From an uncultured Christensenellaceae bacterium (GTDB lineage: Bacteria; Bacillota; Clostridia; Christensenellales; Borkfalkiaceae), in contig CAJUOI010000015.1 in NCBI GenBank assembly GCA_910588615.1, forward strand, positions 1 to 50,249: DNA of 50,249 bases. The letters are read 5' to 3'. Numbering within the stretch: the first letter of the stretch is position 1; every line of letters starts with the position of its first letter. Made by a program: the position numbers and the translations under genes. The notes beneath the pieces are model-generated. The model was not told the origin of the DNA, ran no database searches, and saw only the letters and a program-made list of their open reading frames with translations. Below are positions 27,811 through 36,942 of the stretch, one piece after another.

Positions 27811-28631
27811 TCGTTTTCCTGCCAAGTATTTATTTTGATATTGCCGAGCGTTTTTCCGTCCATGGTACAGAGGATAAACCTGTCGTAATCATTTTTGTAA
27901 TTGCCGTATCCGCGGTGAAACTTCATTACGCAATAGTCGCCCGAAAAATAAAAATCCGCATAGCTGTAATTGGTGAACCCCTTGTCGTACGCATCGTCGC
28001 TGCAAATTTTTACCGCGTTCGACCCGCCGTTTATATCCTGCGCGTAATACGCCTTTTTATAATAGTAAATAAAGTGCGTTTTGCTGAACGCGACGATACA
28101 GCCGCGGTGTACGACGTCGTGCACGTAAAGCTCGTCCGACGCCGCATCGTAGGTGAAGTAACAGGCGGCGTACGCCTTATCCGCGTCTATCTGTCCGCCG
28201 CCGGCAAAATACCCCGTCGCAGAAGAGTACTCGTTACAGAACCCGTACACCGTTCCCGCTTCCCCCTCCAGCGCGTACGCCTGAATCAGGGGCTGCTCCG
28301 GATGGCGCGTTTGCGCAAACAGTTGCTCTTTCAACTGCCCGTACTCCTCGTCCACCCAAAAGAGGCGCCGCGGAAAGGTATTGCCTTCCAACACTACCCG
28401 CCCCGCAAAGGGCAGGAAGTCTCCCGACTCCTCGTCGAGCGAAAGCGCCGCACTTTTCCTGTCGTACACGAGCGTCTGCCCCTCTCTCAGGCAAAAGCGC
28501 AGCTGTGCGCCCGCCTCGAAAGCAGCGACGCACTGCGTATCCGCCCGACTGTTTCCGTACAGCTTGCACCCGCCGAGGGGCAACAGCGCAAGCACGGCAG
28601 CGAGCGCCGCGCACAGTCGCCGCGCCCTCAT
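27807..28631 (-). CDS. Small lipoprotein of unknown function
   Basis: The 274-residue product begins with a lipoprotein signal: MRARR, a hydrophobic Ala/Leu stretch, then LLPLGGC with the Cys at about residue 22 as the lipid site. The mature part is rich in Tyr and aromatic beta-strands (FIYYYKKAYYAQDINGGSN, FYFSGDYCVMKFHRGYGNYKNDYDRF), suggesting an extracellular beta fold, possibly a few propeller-like blades. The start ATG shares one base with the stop TAA of the AAA ATPase gene (TAATG), so the two are coupled. The open frame continues upstream into the ATPase gene and is rejected there because it lacks a signal peptide. It is the only exported soluble piece of the operon besides the membrane protein at 39579. 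Confidence 0.8.
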   Translation of the reverse strand: MRARRLCAALAAVLALLPLGGCKLYGNSRADTQCVAAFEAGAQLRFCLREGQTLVYDRKSAALSLDEESGDFLPFAGRVVLEGNTFPRRLFWVDEEYGQLKEQLFAQTRHPEQPLIQAYALEGEAGTVYGFCNEYSSATGYFAGGGQIDADKAYAACYFTYDAASDELYVHDVVHRGCIVAFSKTHFIYYYKKAYYAQDINGGSNAVKICSDDAYDKGFTNYSYADFYFSGDYCVMKFHRGYGNYKNDYDRFILCTMDGKTLGNIKINTWQENE

Positions 28632-29788
28632 TATCTGAAATCCTCGTACTGCTTTAAGGAGGATGCGGAAATGCTTGCGGGAATATGCTCGAACGCCAGC
28701 TCGAACATTTCGCGCGTCAGCGGAATGGGTTCGTGTCCCTTCGCCGCCTGAATGCGTTCGAGCGCGATACGGCACGCCTCCTCCACAATGCCGCAGATAT
28801 CTGCCGCCGAATAATAGGCGTCCTTTACCGACACTACGCCCAGCTCCGTTTCCTTGGCGCGCGTACGCTCCGTCATTTCCACGAGGTCCTCCACGGTTAC
28901 GCCGTCGAGCCCGATGCCTTTGAGCTTGCTCTCGATAATCGCGCGCTTTGCATCCGCATCGGGGGGCGTTACGTGGATACGGTGAGAAAAACGCTTGAAG
29001 CGCAGATAGGCGGGGTCGATCATATCGGGGCGGTTGGTGGCGCCGATCATGATTCGTTTACTGCCGTCCACGCCGAAGCCGTTGATCCGCTGCAACAGCT
29101 CGGTGGTTACCGCCGATTTGTAGTCCTTGGTGTCGTCCGTTCTGCGGCTGAATATGGATTCGCACTCGTCCACGAAGAGGATCGCCCCGTCGGGACAAGC
29201 CTCGATTTCTTGGAAAATCTGTTTGACCGCCTGTTCGGACTGCCCCACGTAGCTCTTGAAAATATCCGCGGGAGTTACCACGAACAGAGGCAGGTTCATG
29301 GCGTTGGCAATCGCTTCCGCAAACATGGTCTTGCCTGTGCCGGGGGCGCCGTACATCAGCAGTCCCAAGCCCCCTTCCATTTTATAATGCTTTAAAATTT
29401 CGGGGTTCTCCGTCATGAAGAGAAAGCTCTTAACGAGCCGCTTCACGTGGTCGAGCCCCTTGATGTCGTCGAGCGTGGTCTCGGGCACCTGACTCTTGAT
29501 GACCGAGCCGTAACTTGCCGCCCTCTCCGAAAGCTGCTCGAAGAATTTTTTATATTTCTTGGCTTGCTCCTCCTGCGTAACGCGGTCGGAAAGCGTCTTT
29601 GCAATGTGCGCCGCGCGAGAATACTCGGTGCGCAGCTTCAAACGATCCTCGTCGGGCAAATCGTTTCTGTCCTTTCTGCCGCCGAGCAACGCGCGGATCT
29701 TATTCGTAGTCGCGTTAAAATCCCGTTCGAGCTCTTCGATGCTCTCCGTCTTTTCCGCCTTCGAGGAACTTCTTCCGATCCCTGCCAT
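28631..29788 (-). CDS. Vps4/katanin-like AAA ATPase
   Basis: The 385-residue product is one AAA module of the meiotic-clade type (Vps4, katanin, spastin). Residues 15-75 form a helical N-terminal part resembling an MIT domain; a linker follows. The AAA part starts DDIKGLDHVKRLVKSF, has Walker A GAPGTGKT (147-154), pore loop 1 with the aromatic motif KSYVGQSE (178-185), Walker B ILFVDECE (203-210), sensor 1 IMIGATNRP (247-255) and the Arg-finger region RFKRFSHR. The end, FELAFEHIPASISASSLKQYEDF, matches the Vps4-type C-terminal helix. In eukaryotes and archaea such hexamers pull apart ESCRT-III polymers or microtubules. A cytosolic bacterial member beside a small helical protein (29801) is unusual. 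ATP-dependent remodelling is known of the family; the target is inferred. FtsH is excluded: there is no membrane segment or protease part. Confidence 0.85.
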   Translation of the reverse strand: MAGIGRSSSKAEKTESIEELERDFNATTNKIRALLGGRKDRNDLPDEDRLKLRTEYSRAAHIAKTLSDRVTQEEQAKKYKKFFEQLSERAASYGSVIKSQVPETTLDDIKGLDHVKRLVKSFLFMTENPEILKHYKMEGGLGLLMYGAPGTGKTMFAEAIANAMNLPLFVVTPADIFKSYVGQSEQAVKQIFQEIEACPDGAILFVDECESIFSRRTDDTKDYKSAVTTELLQRINGFGVDGSKRIMIGATNRPDMIDPAYLRFKRFSHRIHVTPPDADAKRAIIESKLKGIGLDGVTVEDLVEMTERTRAKETELGVVSVKDAYYSAADICGIVEEACRIALERIQAAKGHEPIPLTREMFELAFEHIPASISASSLKQYEDFR

Positions 29789-29800
29789 ACTCTCTCTCCG

Positions 29801-30514
29801 TTAAACGATGTCGTCGATGTCGGATACGCCGCCCTCGCCCTTTGCGGAAGCGGGTTCTGAAGGAACAGAACCGAGCTCGCTTTCGGAAAGCCCGCGCTCA
29901 CGCAGAACCTCGTTGATCAGATCGTTCGCCGCCGTCGGCTTGCCGAAGCTCTCGCCCTTGGACGCCTTATCCTTTTTACCCGCAAGCGACTTCTTCTTCA
30001 TGCACTTCTGCATCTTCACGCAGGCAGTCTTTAAAGAGCCCATCACTTCGATTGCCATCTGATATTTCATCGTAATGCCCTCGACGATCGCCTGTACCCG
30101 CCCCACGTTGTTGCGGATCGCCTTTCTCGCCTTGCGGCGGCGCTTCCAACGGGCAAGCACGCCGTACTTCTGTTGCAACGAATCGTCGAACAGCTTCTCG
30201 TCGAAGGATATCGCCGCGTCGATAAAACCGATAGCGTCGGAAAGACACTCCATGGCTACGTTCACGGCGGAAAGTACCTCCACCACCTCTTTCAACTGCG
30301 TCGCAACCTCGAGAAAGGTCATCATCAGCTCGGTAAGATAGTTGTTCTCGCCGTATTTCAAGCGGAAATCCACCGCCTTATTGGCAAGCTCTTTCAGCTT
30401 TGCGTCAAACTGCGCGCTACGTTGCTTGCGCGCCCGTTCGAGGCGCATTTTCTCGATATCGCCCTGCAAGTCCGCGCTCGCGTCCCTGAATTCCACGTTC
30501 TGTTCATCGCTCAT
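29801..30514 (-). CDS. Small helical protein, candidate substrate of the Vps4-like ATPase
   Basis: The 237-residue product is predicted to be almost all helix, with no membrane segment. Residues 17-55 and 60-112 form long amphipathic helices; residues 121-133 are strongly basic (ARWKRRRKARKAI); residues 134-175 are another helix pair; then a flexible Lys/Ser linker leads to an isolated helix, NDLINEVLRERGLSESELG (197-215), and an acidic end. Size, charge order and a lone C-terminal leucine-rich helix are the features of ESCRT-III proteins, whose C-terminal MIM helix docks on the MIT domain of Vps4. Sequence identity to ESCRT-III or PspA/Vipp1 is not evident by eye, so this is an inference from shape and from its place 12 bases before the ATPase gene. 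AAGGAG precedes the ATG. The 84 bases before it, the longest gap in the operon, hold a six-pair hairpin (30566-30582). Confidence 0.7.
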   Translation of the reverse strand: MSDEQNVEFRDASADLQGDIEKMRLERARKQRSAQFDAKLKELANKAVDFRLKYGENNYLTELMMTFLEVATQLKEVVEVLSAVNVAMECLSDAIGFIDAAISFDEKLFDDSLQQKYGVLARWKRRRKARKAIRNNVGRVQAIVEGITMKYQMAIEVMGSLKTACVKMQKCMKKKSLAGKKDKASKGESFGKPTAANDLINEVLRERGLSESELGSVPSEPASAKGEGGVSDIDDIV

Positions 30515-30598
30515 AATAAAATCTCCTTTTATATCAACGTTCTCTTTTTATTTTTTATTCCGCGCCTCTTTCGTACAAAGAGAGGACAAGTAACGGCG

Positions 30599-33500
30599 TT
30601 ACACTGCGCCGCACTCCTTTAACGCCGTTAAAATCGCATCCCGTTCGGGCTTATTGTTATCCGCCCAATCGTGCGCGTATACGCGGATCAGCTTCCAGCC
30701 CCGCTCCCGTAAGCTCTCGTAGCGGCGGACGTTCCTGTCGAAATAGTGCTTTCCGTCCGGCGCAGTTTCGCACCAGACGCCGAGAAGCGCCCTGTTCGAA
30801 TCCTCCGACAGCACCGCGACGGGAATACGCACCGACCCCTTGGTTACGCCGTAGCCGTACACGACGCGCTCCCTGTCTACCCCGCACGACACGATATATT
30901 CGCCCACCGCGCGGAGAAATCCCTTATCGGGCGCTTCGGACACGAACTGCCCCTTGCCGCCTTCGGAAAACTTTTCAACGTATTCGAGATAGTCGCGGAT
31001 ATAGGACACGTTCTCATTGTCGATATCGCCCGCCCGCACGGAGTGGATCACCGTAACCGACGACTGCGCGCGCGTTACCGCAACGTTGAAGATGCACTGT
31101 CCCAGCTTGCCGCGGTTCATTTCGCCGAAGGTTTGCACGATTGCGCCGTTCTTGTTTCTGCCGTAGGTCAACGACAGCGCAACGTGCTGCGTTTCCCGCC
31201 CCTGCGCCGACTCTATCGTGCGGAAAAACGCAAGCTTTTCGGGCACATCGTCGAAATGTTCCAACGCCGTTTTCAGCTTTTTCGAAAGCTCCGCATCCCC
31301 TTCGAACAACGCCTTGATCCGCGCAAGCTGTTTTTCGCCGAAGGCTATCACGCCGAACGACTCGCGCAAAATTCCTTCCGCCCCGTCGTAATATTTTTCG
31401 AAGTGGCGGCGGATCCAATTCACCGATTCCTCCGCCTCGCGCTCGTTGACCGCGCCGTCCGAATAGCCGTCGGGCGTGTAGATATCCGTAAAACCAAGTC
31501 CCTCCGCAAAGGGAACGGGGGCGGGAAAGGTCTGCATATCGGGATAGTAGCGCGCCTGCGAAAAGGCAATGAGCGCCTCCGTCTTGCTGCGGTAATGGCA
31601 GTCGAGCCGCCGCACGGGGAACGCCTCGTGCGCAAGCGCAAGCCCTAATACCGAAGCGTCCGGATCGACGAGCGTCTCCTCGCCGTCCTCCCCTTCGATC
31701 CGCCGCTCCGTACGCGTTACGAAGTGCTTGATGGGCGGCATCTGCCACTCGTCGCCCACGAGAACGCACTGCTTCGCGCGAAAGAGCACGGGCAGGATCC
31801 CCGTCGGTTCAAGTTGGCTCGCCTCGTCCACAATGACGACGTCAAAGTCGGAAAACTCCTCGCCGCGGAAGAGCACGCTCACCGTGGAGGGCGACAGCAA
31901 GAAGCAGCGTTTGAGTTTTAAAATCGCGCTGCCGTGCGCCTTGAACGTCTTGCGGAGCGTCTCCGCGCCGCTGCGCTCAGCCTCTAAAAAGGCAAAATCG
32001 GGATCGTCTTTACGGATACGGGCAAGGCAGTTGCGGGCGATGATCGACGCGTTCGCATTTGCCGCCTCCACCTCTGCCGCCGAAAATTTTTCAAGCGCGC
32101 GCGTTACGCTTTTACCCAATCCGTTGCGCTTTTCGCCGATGAGCGTCTGCCACGCCGAAACGGCAAGGGAATACGCCGAATGCTCGAACCAATCGCAAAA
32201 GCTCGCCCCGCCCCGTTCACACGCACCCTGTTCGAAGGGGCGGAAAAACCGTTCGAAAAACGCGTTGCTTTCCTTCACGGAAAAATATTTGAATGCCGCT
32301 CCCGCCACGTTTCTGTCCGTTGCCTGCGCGGTAAAAATTTTCAGATCGCCGTATGTCGTCTTATCCGCGCACTCGCCGTAATAGGTAGGGAAGCACTCCT
32401 TGGAAAAAGCGCAAAAATCCCTGATAAGCTCTTTCAGCCCCGCCGTATCGTATTGCAAAACGCGTGCGAGAAAGGCGGGATCTTCCGTCTTTTCGAAGAG
32501 AACGCGAGCCGCCAGAACACCCCGCGCCGTCCGTTCGCAGTCTTCGGTTCCGACGCCGGCGTCCGCAAGCAATGCCGTCAGCCGCTCCTGTGCAATACGG
32601 GCTGCCAACACGGCGCGCAACTCCGACAGCGTGCTTTCCCCGCGCTTTCTCGCCGCCACGCGGCAAGCCTCCCGTACGACAGGATAGTCGCGCTCCGCCG
32701 CGGACAGCATTCTTTCCTTGTCTGCGCCCTCGCAGCCCAGCATCCGCCCGAAAGCGAGCGCCGCCTGCACTTCCTCCGCTCCGAGCTCCTTGCGGAACAG
32801 GCGGTTAAGAAGCGCCTCGTCCGAACGAAGCTTGCCCTGCTTTTCGCGATACCCGTGCAGCTTCGACACCGCCGCGCGCATTTCCGAAAAACCGACGTCG
32901 GACAAATAAGAATACGCTTTCAGTTTTTGGTAGGCGCGCTTTCCGCCGAAATCGAACGCGCGGGGCTTGGCATCCTCCGCGCCGTACTTTACGAAACGGC
33001 GATACGCCGCGTCGATCTCATCGAGCTCCGCCGCCGACAGATTTTCGCGGAATACTGCAAGATACCCTTCCTTTTCCGTTTCCGCCTCGCGCTGCGATTT
33101 CAGATAGCCCGCCGCAAGCGCCGCAAACTCCTTTTCGCCCGTTGCCAGCCTCCCGAGCGTTTCGCAGTGATCGGAAAGAATTTTTAAGTCGGCAAGCGTC
33201 GCGCGTTCGTCCGACGAGCAAGTTTCCAACGCTTCGAGAATCGCCGCCGCGCCTTCGATTTTTTCGTATGATTTCAATAATTCGCGGCTGCTCCGCCCGA
33301 AATCGCGCAGAGCCGCGGCGATCGCCTTCGCGCCGTTTCCGTCAATCTCCGTACTTTTTTGAACTTCCTCTTCGGACAGTCCGCTTTCCGCAAGGTGCAC
33401 CACCGCCTGAACGGGCAACGCGTCCGCGTTTCCTTCGCACAGCGCCTCCCCCTCCTTTACGGCGCGCTCCGCCTTGGGCGCAATCGCCTGATAACGGGTA

Positions 33501-35029
33501 ATCGCTTCCTCCGCATCCTTGCCGCTCAGCGTGCCGTAAACGGGGAACCACGGGCACTTTTCCATGGCGAAGGTGCCGCCGCGCGTGAGAACGTCGAAAT
33601 ATTCGCCCGCTTCGGCGACGCGGCGGGAGAGGTCTTCGTACTCCTCCCGCGAAAGCAGCAGCGCCTCCTCCTTTTCCGTAAAGGAAATCACGGGCAGATC
33701 GTTCTTGCACATCCTGTCGATCGCCTCATAATAGCTGACCCCCGCAACCCTTCCTCCGTAAACGATTCTGCAGTACTCCTCCGCCTCTTCCGCCGCCGCG
33801 CTCATACCGATCTGTGCGGCGTCGAACGCGCGGTATCCGTCCTCCTTCACCTCTGCGCGGAGAATGGACGAAAGTTCGCGCTTCACGTCCGAGGGGTTGA
33901 GCTTCGCCGCCTGCGACGCAGTTTCACAGTCTAAAAGCATCGTAAACCGCCTCAGCTCTTCGGGCAGCTTGGCGTACACCTCCGACAGCGCCGAAAGCTT
34001 TTCTGAGGAGAGCAGCACCTTCTTACCCTCGGCAATCAGCGCCGCCACCATGTTGGCGATGGTAAGCGTCTTTCCTGTCCCCGGAGGACCTTTGACAATC
34101 AGCGACTGCCCGTTGATCACCGCGCGGATCATCTCCTCCTGCACACTGTCCTTGGGCAGGACGAAGCGCGGCTCCTTCCCCCGCGGACATTCGGCAAGGG
34201 GAATCTCCTCCCCGAAAATTCTGCCGATCAAGGGGTGCGAATCTATCCTCCCGCGGTTGCGGCGGATATCGTAATACATACAGATTTCGTCGTGGTTGAA
34301 GCGGGAAACCGCAGCGGCGTCCCGTTCGAGATGGAAGGTGGCGTTCTCATCCGCCGCGCGGCACTTTTCCAGAAACTCCTCTACCCTGTCGAAATACGCC
34401 CGCCCGTCGCCGAGCAAGCTCAGATCGACGGGGTCGTCCTTGTCGGCGTTCTCCCCGTTGGGGTGCGGAAATCCGTTTAACACTTCGTCGCCGAGCACCC
34501 GTTTCAGCTTGGCGCTCAGGCAGGGGTTGAAATAAATATCGTCGTCCACGAACTCGATCGCCACGGGGCTCGAGCTTACCGAGCGTACCAGCCGCACGGG
34601 AAAGAGCAAAACGGGAGTTCTGATTTCGCGCACGACCGCGCCCACGGGCGCCTTCCAACGCAGCGCCCCCACGCATAAAAACAGCGGATTGATGCCCTTG
34701 AAGTCGATTTCTCCGTACGCGTTTTTGATGAATTTATCGAGCACGGCGGGATTCCTCTCCCCCCGCGCGTCCGTCCAGTCGACGACGTTGCTGTCAACGC
34801 CCACGATCTGCTCGCTCCCGGACAGCGCGCTACCGCGCATTACGGTATTACCCGTCTTGCCGAAGCGCTTTTTTATGATATTCAGAAGATACGCGCCGAA
34901 CCCCTCTCCCGCGCGGGAGAGGTAAAATGTGCCGTCGCCCTCCAGATCGACGAGACGGTTTTTGATGCCGTCGTCAATGCGCAGAAGGTCGGTGATGAAC
35001 GCGTCGATATTTCCGCTTGCAATTCCCAT
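30599..35029 (-). CDS. Large UPF1-like SF1 helicase with degenerate nuclease-like C-terminal domain
   Basis: The 1476-residue product has a long N-terminal region like DUF4011-class helicases (DSHPLIGRIFG just before the motor). Motor motifs: Walker A KGPPGTGKT (about 313-321), DEAS (about 1064) followed by GDEWQMPP (motif III), CHYRSK (motif IV-type), and AVTRAQ (motif VI, about 1316). A 700-residue helical insertion splits the first RecA domain. The last 110 residues match the Vsr/DUF559-type nuclease that ends many such helicases, but the catalytic positions look lost: where IDxAV and ECD are usual, the sequence has IPVAV and WCE. SF1 helicases of this sort unwind DNA or RNA 5' to 3' and recur in defence islands. 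It stands nine bases after the HExxH protein gene. The tail may be a binding rather than cutting domain. Confidence 0.85.
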   Translation of the reverse strand: MGIASGNIDAFITDLLRIDDGIKNRLVDLEGDGTFYLSRAGEGFGAYLLNIIKKRFGKTGNTVMRGSALSGSEQIVGVDSNVVDWTDARGERNPAVLDKFIKNAYGEIDFKGINPLFLCVGALRWKAPVGAVVREIRTPVLLFPVRLVRSVSSSPVAIEFVDDDIYFNPCLSAKLKRVLGDEVLNGFPHPNGENADKDDPVDLSLLGDGRAYFDRVEEFLEKCRAADENATFHLERDAAAVSRFNHDEICMYYDIRRNRGRIDSHPLIGRIFGEEIPLAECPRGKEPRFVLPKDSVQEEMIRAVINGQSLIVKGPPGTGKTLTIANMVAALIAEGKKVLLSSEKLSALSEVYAKLPEELRRFTMLLDCETASQAAKLNPSDVKRELSSILRAEVKEDGYRAFDAAQIGMSAAAEEAEEYCRIVYGGRVAGVSYYEAIDRMCKNDLPVISFTEKEEALLLSREEYEDLSRRVAEAGEYFDVLTRGGTFAMEKCPWFPVYGTLSGKDAEEAITRYQAIAPKAERAVKEGEALCEGNADALPVQAVVHLAESGLSEEEVQKSTEIDGNGAKAIAAALRDFGRSSRELLKSYEKIEGAAAILEALETCSSDERATLADLKILSDHCETLGRLATGEKEFAALAAGYLKSQREAETEKEGYLAVFRENLSAAELDEIDAAYRRFVKYGAEDAKPRAFDFGGKRAYQKLKAYSYLSDVGFSEMRAAVSKLHGYREKQGKLRSDEALLNRLFRKELGAEEVQAALAFGRMLGCEGADKERMLSAAERDYPVVREACRVAARKRGESTLSELRAVLAARIAQERLTALLADAGVGTEDCERTARGVLAARVLFEKTEDPAFLARVLQYDTAGLKELIRDFCAFSKECFPTYYGECADKTTYGDLKIFTAQATDRNVAGAAFKYFSVKESNAFFERFFRPFEQGACERGGASFCDWFEHSAYSLAVSAWQTLIGEKRNGLGKSVTRALEKFSAAEVEAANANASIIARNCLARIRKDDPDFAFLEAERSGAETLRKTFKAHGSAILKLKRCFLLSPSTVSVLFRGEEFSDFDVVIVDEASQLEPTGILPVLFRAKQCVLVGDEWQMPPIKHFVTRTERRIEGEDGEETLVDPDASVLGLALAHEAFPVRRLDCHYRSKTEALIAFSQARYYPDMQTFPAPVPFAEGLGFTDIYTPDGYSDGAVNEREAEESVNWIRRHFEKYYDGAEGILRESFGVIAFGEKQLARIKALFEGDAELSKKLKTALEHFDDVPEKLAFFRTIESAQGRETQHVALSLTYGRNKNGAIVQTFGEMNRGKLGQCIFNVAVTRAQSSVTVIHSVRAGDIDNENVSYIRDYLEYVEKFSEGGKGQFVSEAPDKGFLRAVGEYIVSCGVDRERVVYGYGVTKGSVRIPVAVLSEDSNRALLGVWCETAPDGKHYFDRNVRRYESLRERGWKLIRVYAHDWADNNKPERDAILTALKECGAV

Positions 35030-35038
35030 ATTTTTGTC

Positions 35039-36931
35039 TCACTCGAAATCAATTTTATGCCATAGTTCTTCACTCATCTGAAAGCAGTCGTGCTGGAAGG
35101 CGCGCGCGTCGCCCTCCACGATTTCCACTTTGTAGGTGAGCGTGTTCGTTCTTCCTTCGTAGTTTAAAAAATTAAATTTCCATTCCTCGATCCTGTTCCG
35201 CGTTACGCCGAGCTCCTCGAAAAACCACTGCTCAAACCCGCGCTCCGCACGGTGCTGAAAGGCGTGAAAGCACTCGTGGCAAACCGTCTGCACCGCCCAA
35301 TCGTAGTCCTGCATACTCTTGTCGCGGTAGCGGATGAGCTTTCCGCCCTGCGAGCAGTAGCCGCCGGAATCAGCCTTCGTCCACGCCTCCTCGGGCACGA
35401 GCTCTACCACGGGATCGACGTCCGCGTCCAACAGGCGCAGAATCAGTTTGGTCGCCGCCGTCAGACGCTCGCTCTTCGTTTCGATAGAGAGCGCTTTCCA
35501 CACGGACTTGTCCGCGCCGCAGAGGGTGCAGTAACGTGCAATCAGCCCGCACTTGGCAAAGATATTCCCCCCGCAGGTCAAAATTTTCCTGATATTCACG
35601 GGGTCGATCCCCCGCACGTCGTCGTAGTCGAACTCCCGCCCCTTGGGGATGAACACGGCTTCATCCTTTACTCCCCATTCCGCGTCGAGCAATTGGGAAA
35701 GAGGCGTTACCGCAAGATAGCGCTTCGCCCTTGCAAAGTTTACGTCCGAAATTTCTTTGGCTTCTTTCTTCCAGTCGCGCCCCGCCGAAAACGCGCGCGA
35801 GGCGGCGTTCAGCCCGAGATAGCCCATAAAGGGACAGGCGCGCAACAAGTCGTATTCGTCCGCGCCCGCAATCATCCCCTTTTCCTCGAAAAGCGCGCTC
35901 ACCTCGCGAAAATAGGGCATCGAGAGATACCTGCACCCGACGTCAAGTACGGAAAAGCTCTCCTTCGCGGCGCCGACAAGCCCCGAATACAGTGCGCCCT
36001 CGGGCGACGAATCCACGGCGTACAACCGCGCGCCCGCACGGGATGCGGCGATCGCCGTACGGAACAGATCCACCCGCTTTTCCAAGCCGAGCAAGATCGC
36101 CTCCGTCTTTTTCTCTTTCAGGCAACCGAACAGAACGTTCGCCCTCTCCCCGCTCAGCTCCTCCGTTCGGATCACGGCGTAACCGCAGCCGCGCTCTTTG
36201 GCGCTTGCCGACACGTATAGCTCCGCTTCGTCGAAAAAGGGCGTGCGCAACACAACGAGCCCCGCATTGATTTCTTCGGAAAATACGGGATAATACTCGT
36301 ACAATTCCTGCATACGCAGGTCTGCGTATTCTTGAAACAGCTTTTCGGAATCCGCGCGCGAAAGAAAAGCGATCCGCGCCTCCAAAGCGTCGAGTTCCGT
36401 CTGCACCGCTTCCTTGGCGCGCGCCTTCATATTGATGAATCGAGCCCTGTCGCCGAACGGGTTTTCCTCCTCTATGCCGTCCAATGCACCGAGTAAACGC
36501 TCCAAGCACCCGATCGCGTCGCCGCACTCCGAAGCCGAGGCAACCAGCCCCTCCTCCCCGCGCAGCGGCGCAAGGCGCGCATATGCCTCGTCCATGACGG
36601 GACGCACCGTTGCAAGCGCTTCCGCAAGCTTTTTAAGCGCGGCGAGCGTATTTTTATACTCAAGCTTTTCCGCATCGGGAATCGCCGCGTTCAGATACTC
36701 CTCGAAGTCCGCCCCGTCTTGAGGCAGGAACTCCCCGAAATAGACGATGGCAAGCTGCTTTGCACCGAGACGCATCAACAGCGCCTGCGCGTTTTCGCGG
36801 TTGCGCTCGTTCGGGTTATCCTTTTCAAGCATTCGCCTCAGCTGAGCATACGCCTTTTCCAGCGCGTCCGGCTCGAGGCTCGTTACGAACGTTTCGTTCA
36901 CGCTCTCGATGATTTCGGGAATATTGGGCAT
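35039..36931 (-). CDS. Unknown protein with HExxH metallopeptidase-like motif
   Basis: The 630-residue product has an N-terminal helical part (about 1-220), a middle alpha/beta part (about 220-480), and a C-terminal segment with AVQTVCHECFHAFQH near residue 575. HECFH fits the zinc-binding HExxH of zincin peptidases, and the downstream EIVEGDARAFQHD could supply the third ligand. Surrounding sequence (helix before, bulky residues after) is that expected of an active-site helix. If active, it would be a cytoplasmic protease serving the operon. No signal peptide. GAGGGAGA precedes the ATG, 11 bases after the coiled-coil gene. Function is unassigned; peptidase activity is plausible, not shown. 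Confidence 0.7.
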   Translation of the reverse strand: MPNIPEIIESVNETFVTSLEPDALEKAYAQLRRMLEKDNPNERNRENAQALLMRLGAKQLAIVYFGEFLPQDGADFEEYLNAAIPDAEKLEYKNTLAALKKLAEALATVRPVMDEAYARLAPLRGEEGLVASASECGDAIGCLERLLGALDGIEEENPFGDRARFINMKARAKEAVQTELDALEARIAFLSRADSEKLFQEYADLRMQELYEYYPVFSEEINAGLVVLRTPFFDEAELYVSASAKERGCGYAVIRTEELSGERANVLFGCLKEKKTEAILLGLEKRVDLFRTAIAASRAGARLYAVDSSPEGALYSGLVGAAKESFSVLDVGCRYLSMPYFREVSALFEEKGMIAGADEYDLLRACPFMGYLGLNAASRAFSAGRDWKKEAKEISDVNFARAKRYLAVTPLSQLLDAEWGVKDEAVFIPKGREFDYDDVRGIDPVNIRKILTCGGNIFAKCGLIARYCTLCGADKSVWKALSIETKSERLTAATKLILRLLDADVDPVVELVPEEAWTKADSGGYCSQGGKLIRYRDKSMQDYDWAVQTVCHECFHAFQHRAERGFEQWFFEELGVTRNRIEEWKFNFLNYEGRTNTLTYKVEIVEGDARAFQHDCFQMSEELWHKIDFE

Positions 36932-36942
36932 ATCTCTCCCTC

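Noticed and set aside
28632..28775. N-terminal extension of the lipoprotein into the AAA gene
   Set aside because: The extension lacks a signal peptide and overlaps conserved ATPase sequence; the downstream ATG starts a clear lipoprotein signal.
28631..29788. AAA protein as FtsH or proteasomal ATPase
   Set aside because: No membrane helices, no protease domain and no coiled-coil/OB part; the C-terminal helix is of Vps4 type.
32180..33187. Plus-strand open frame opposite the SF1 helicase (335 codons)
   Set aside because: Shadow frame; Arg/His-rich, no ribosome binding site.
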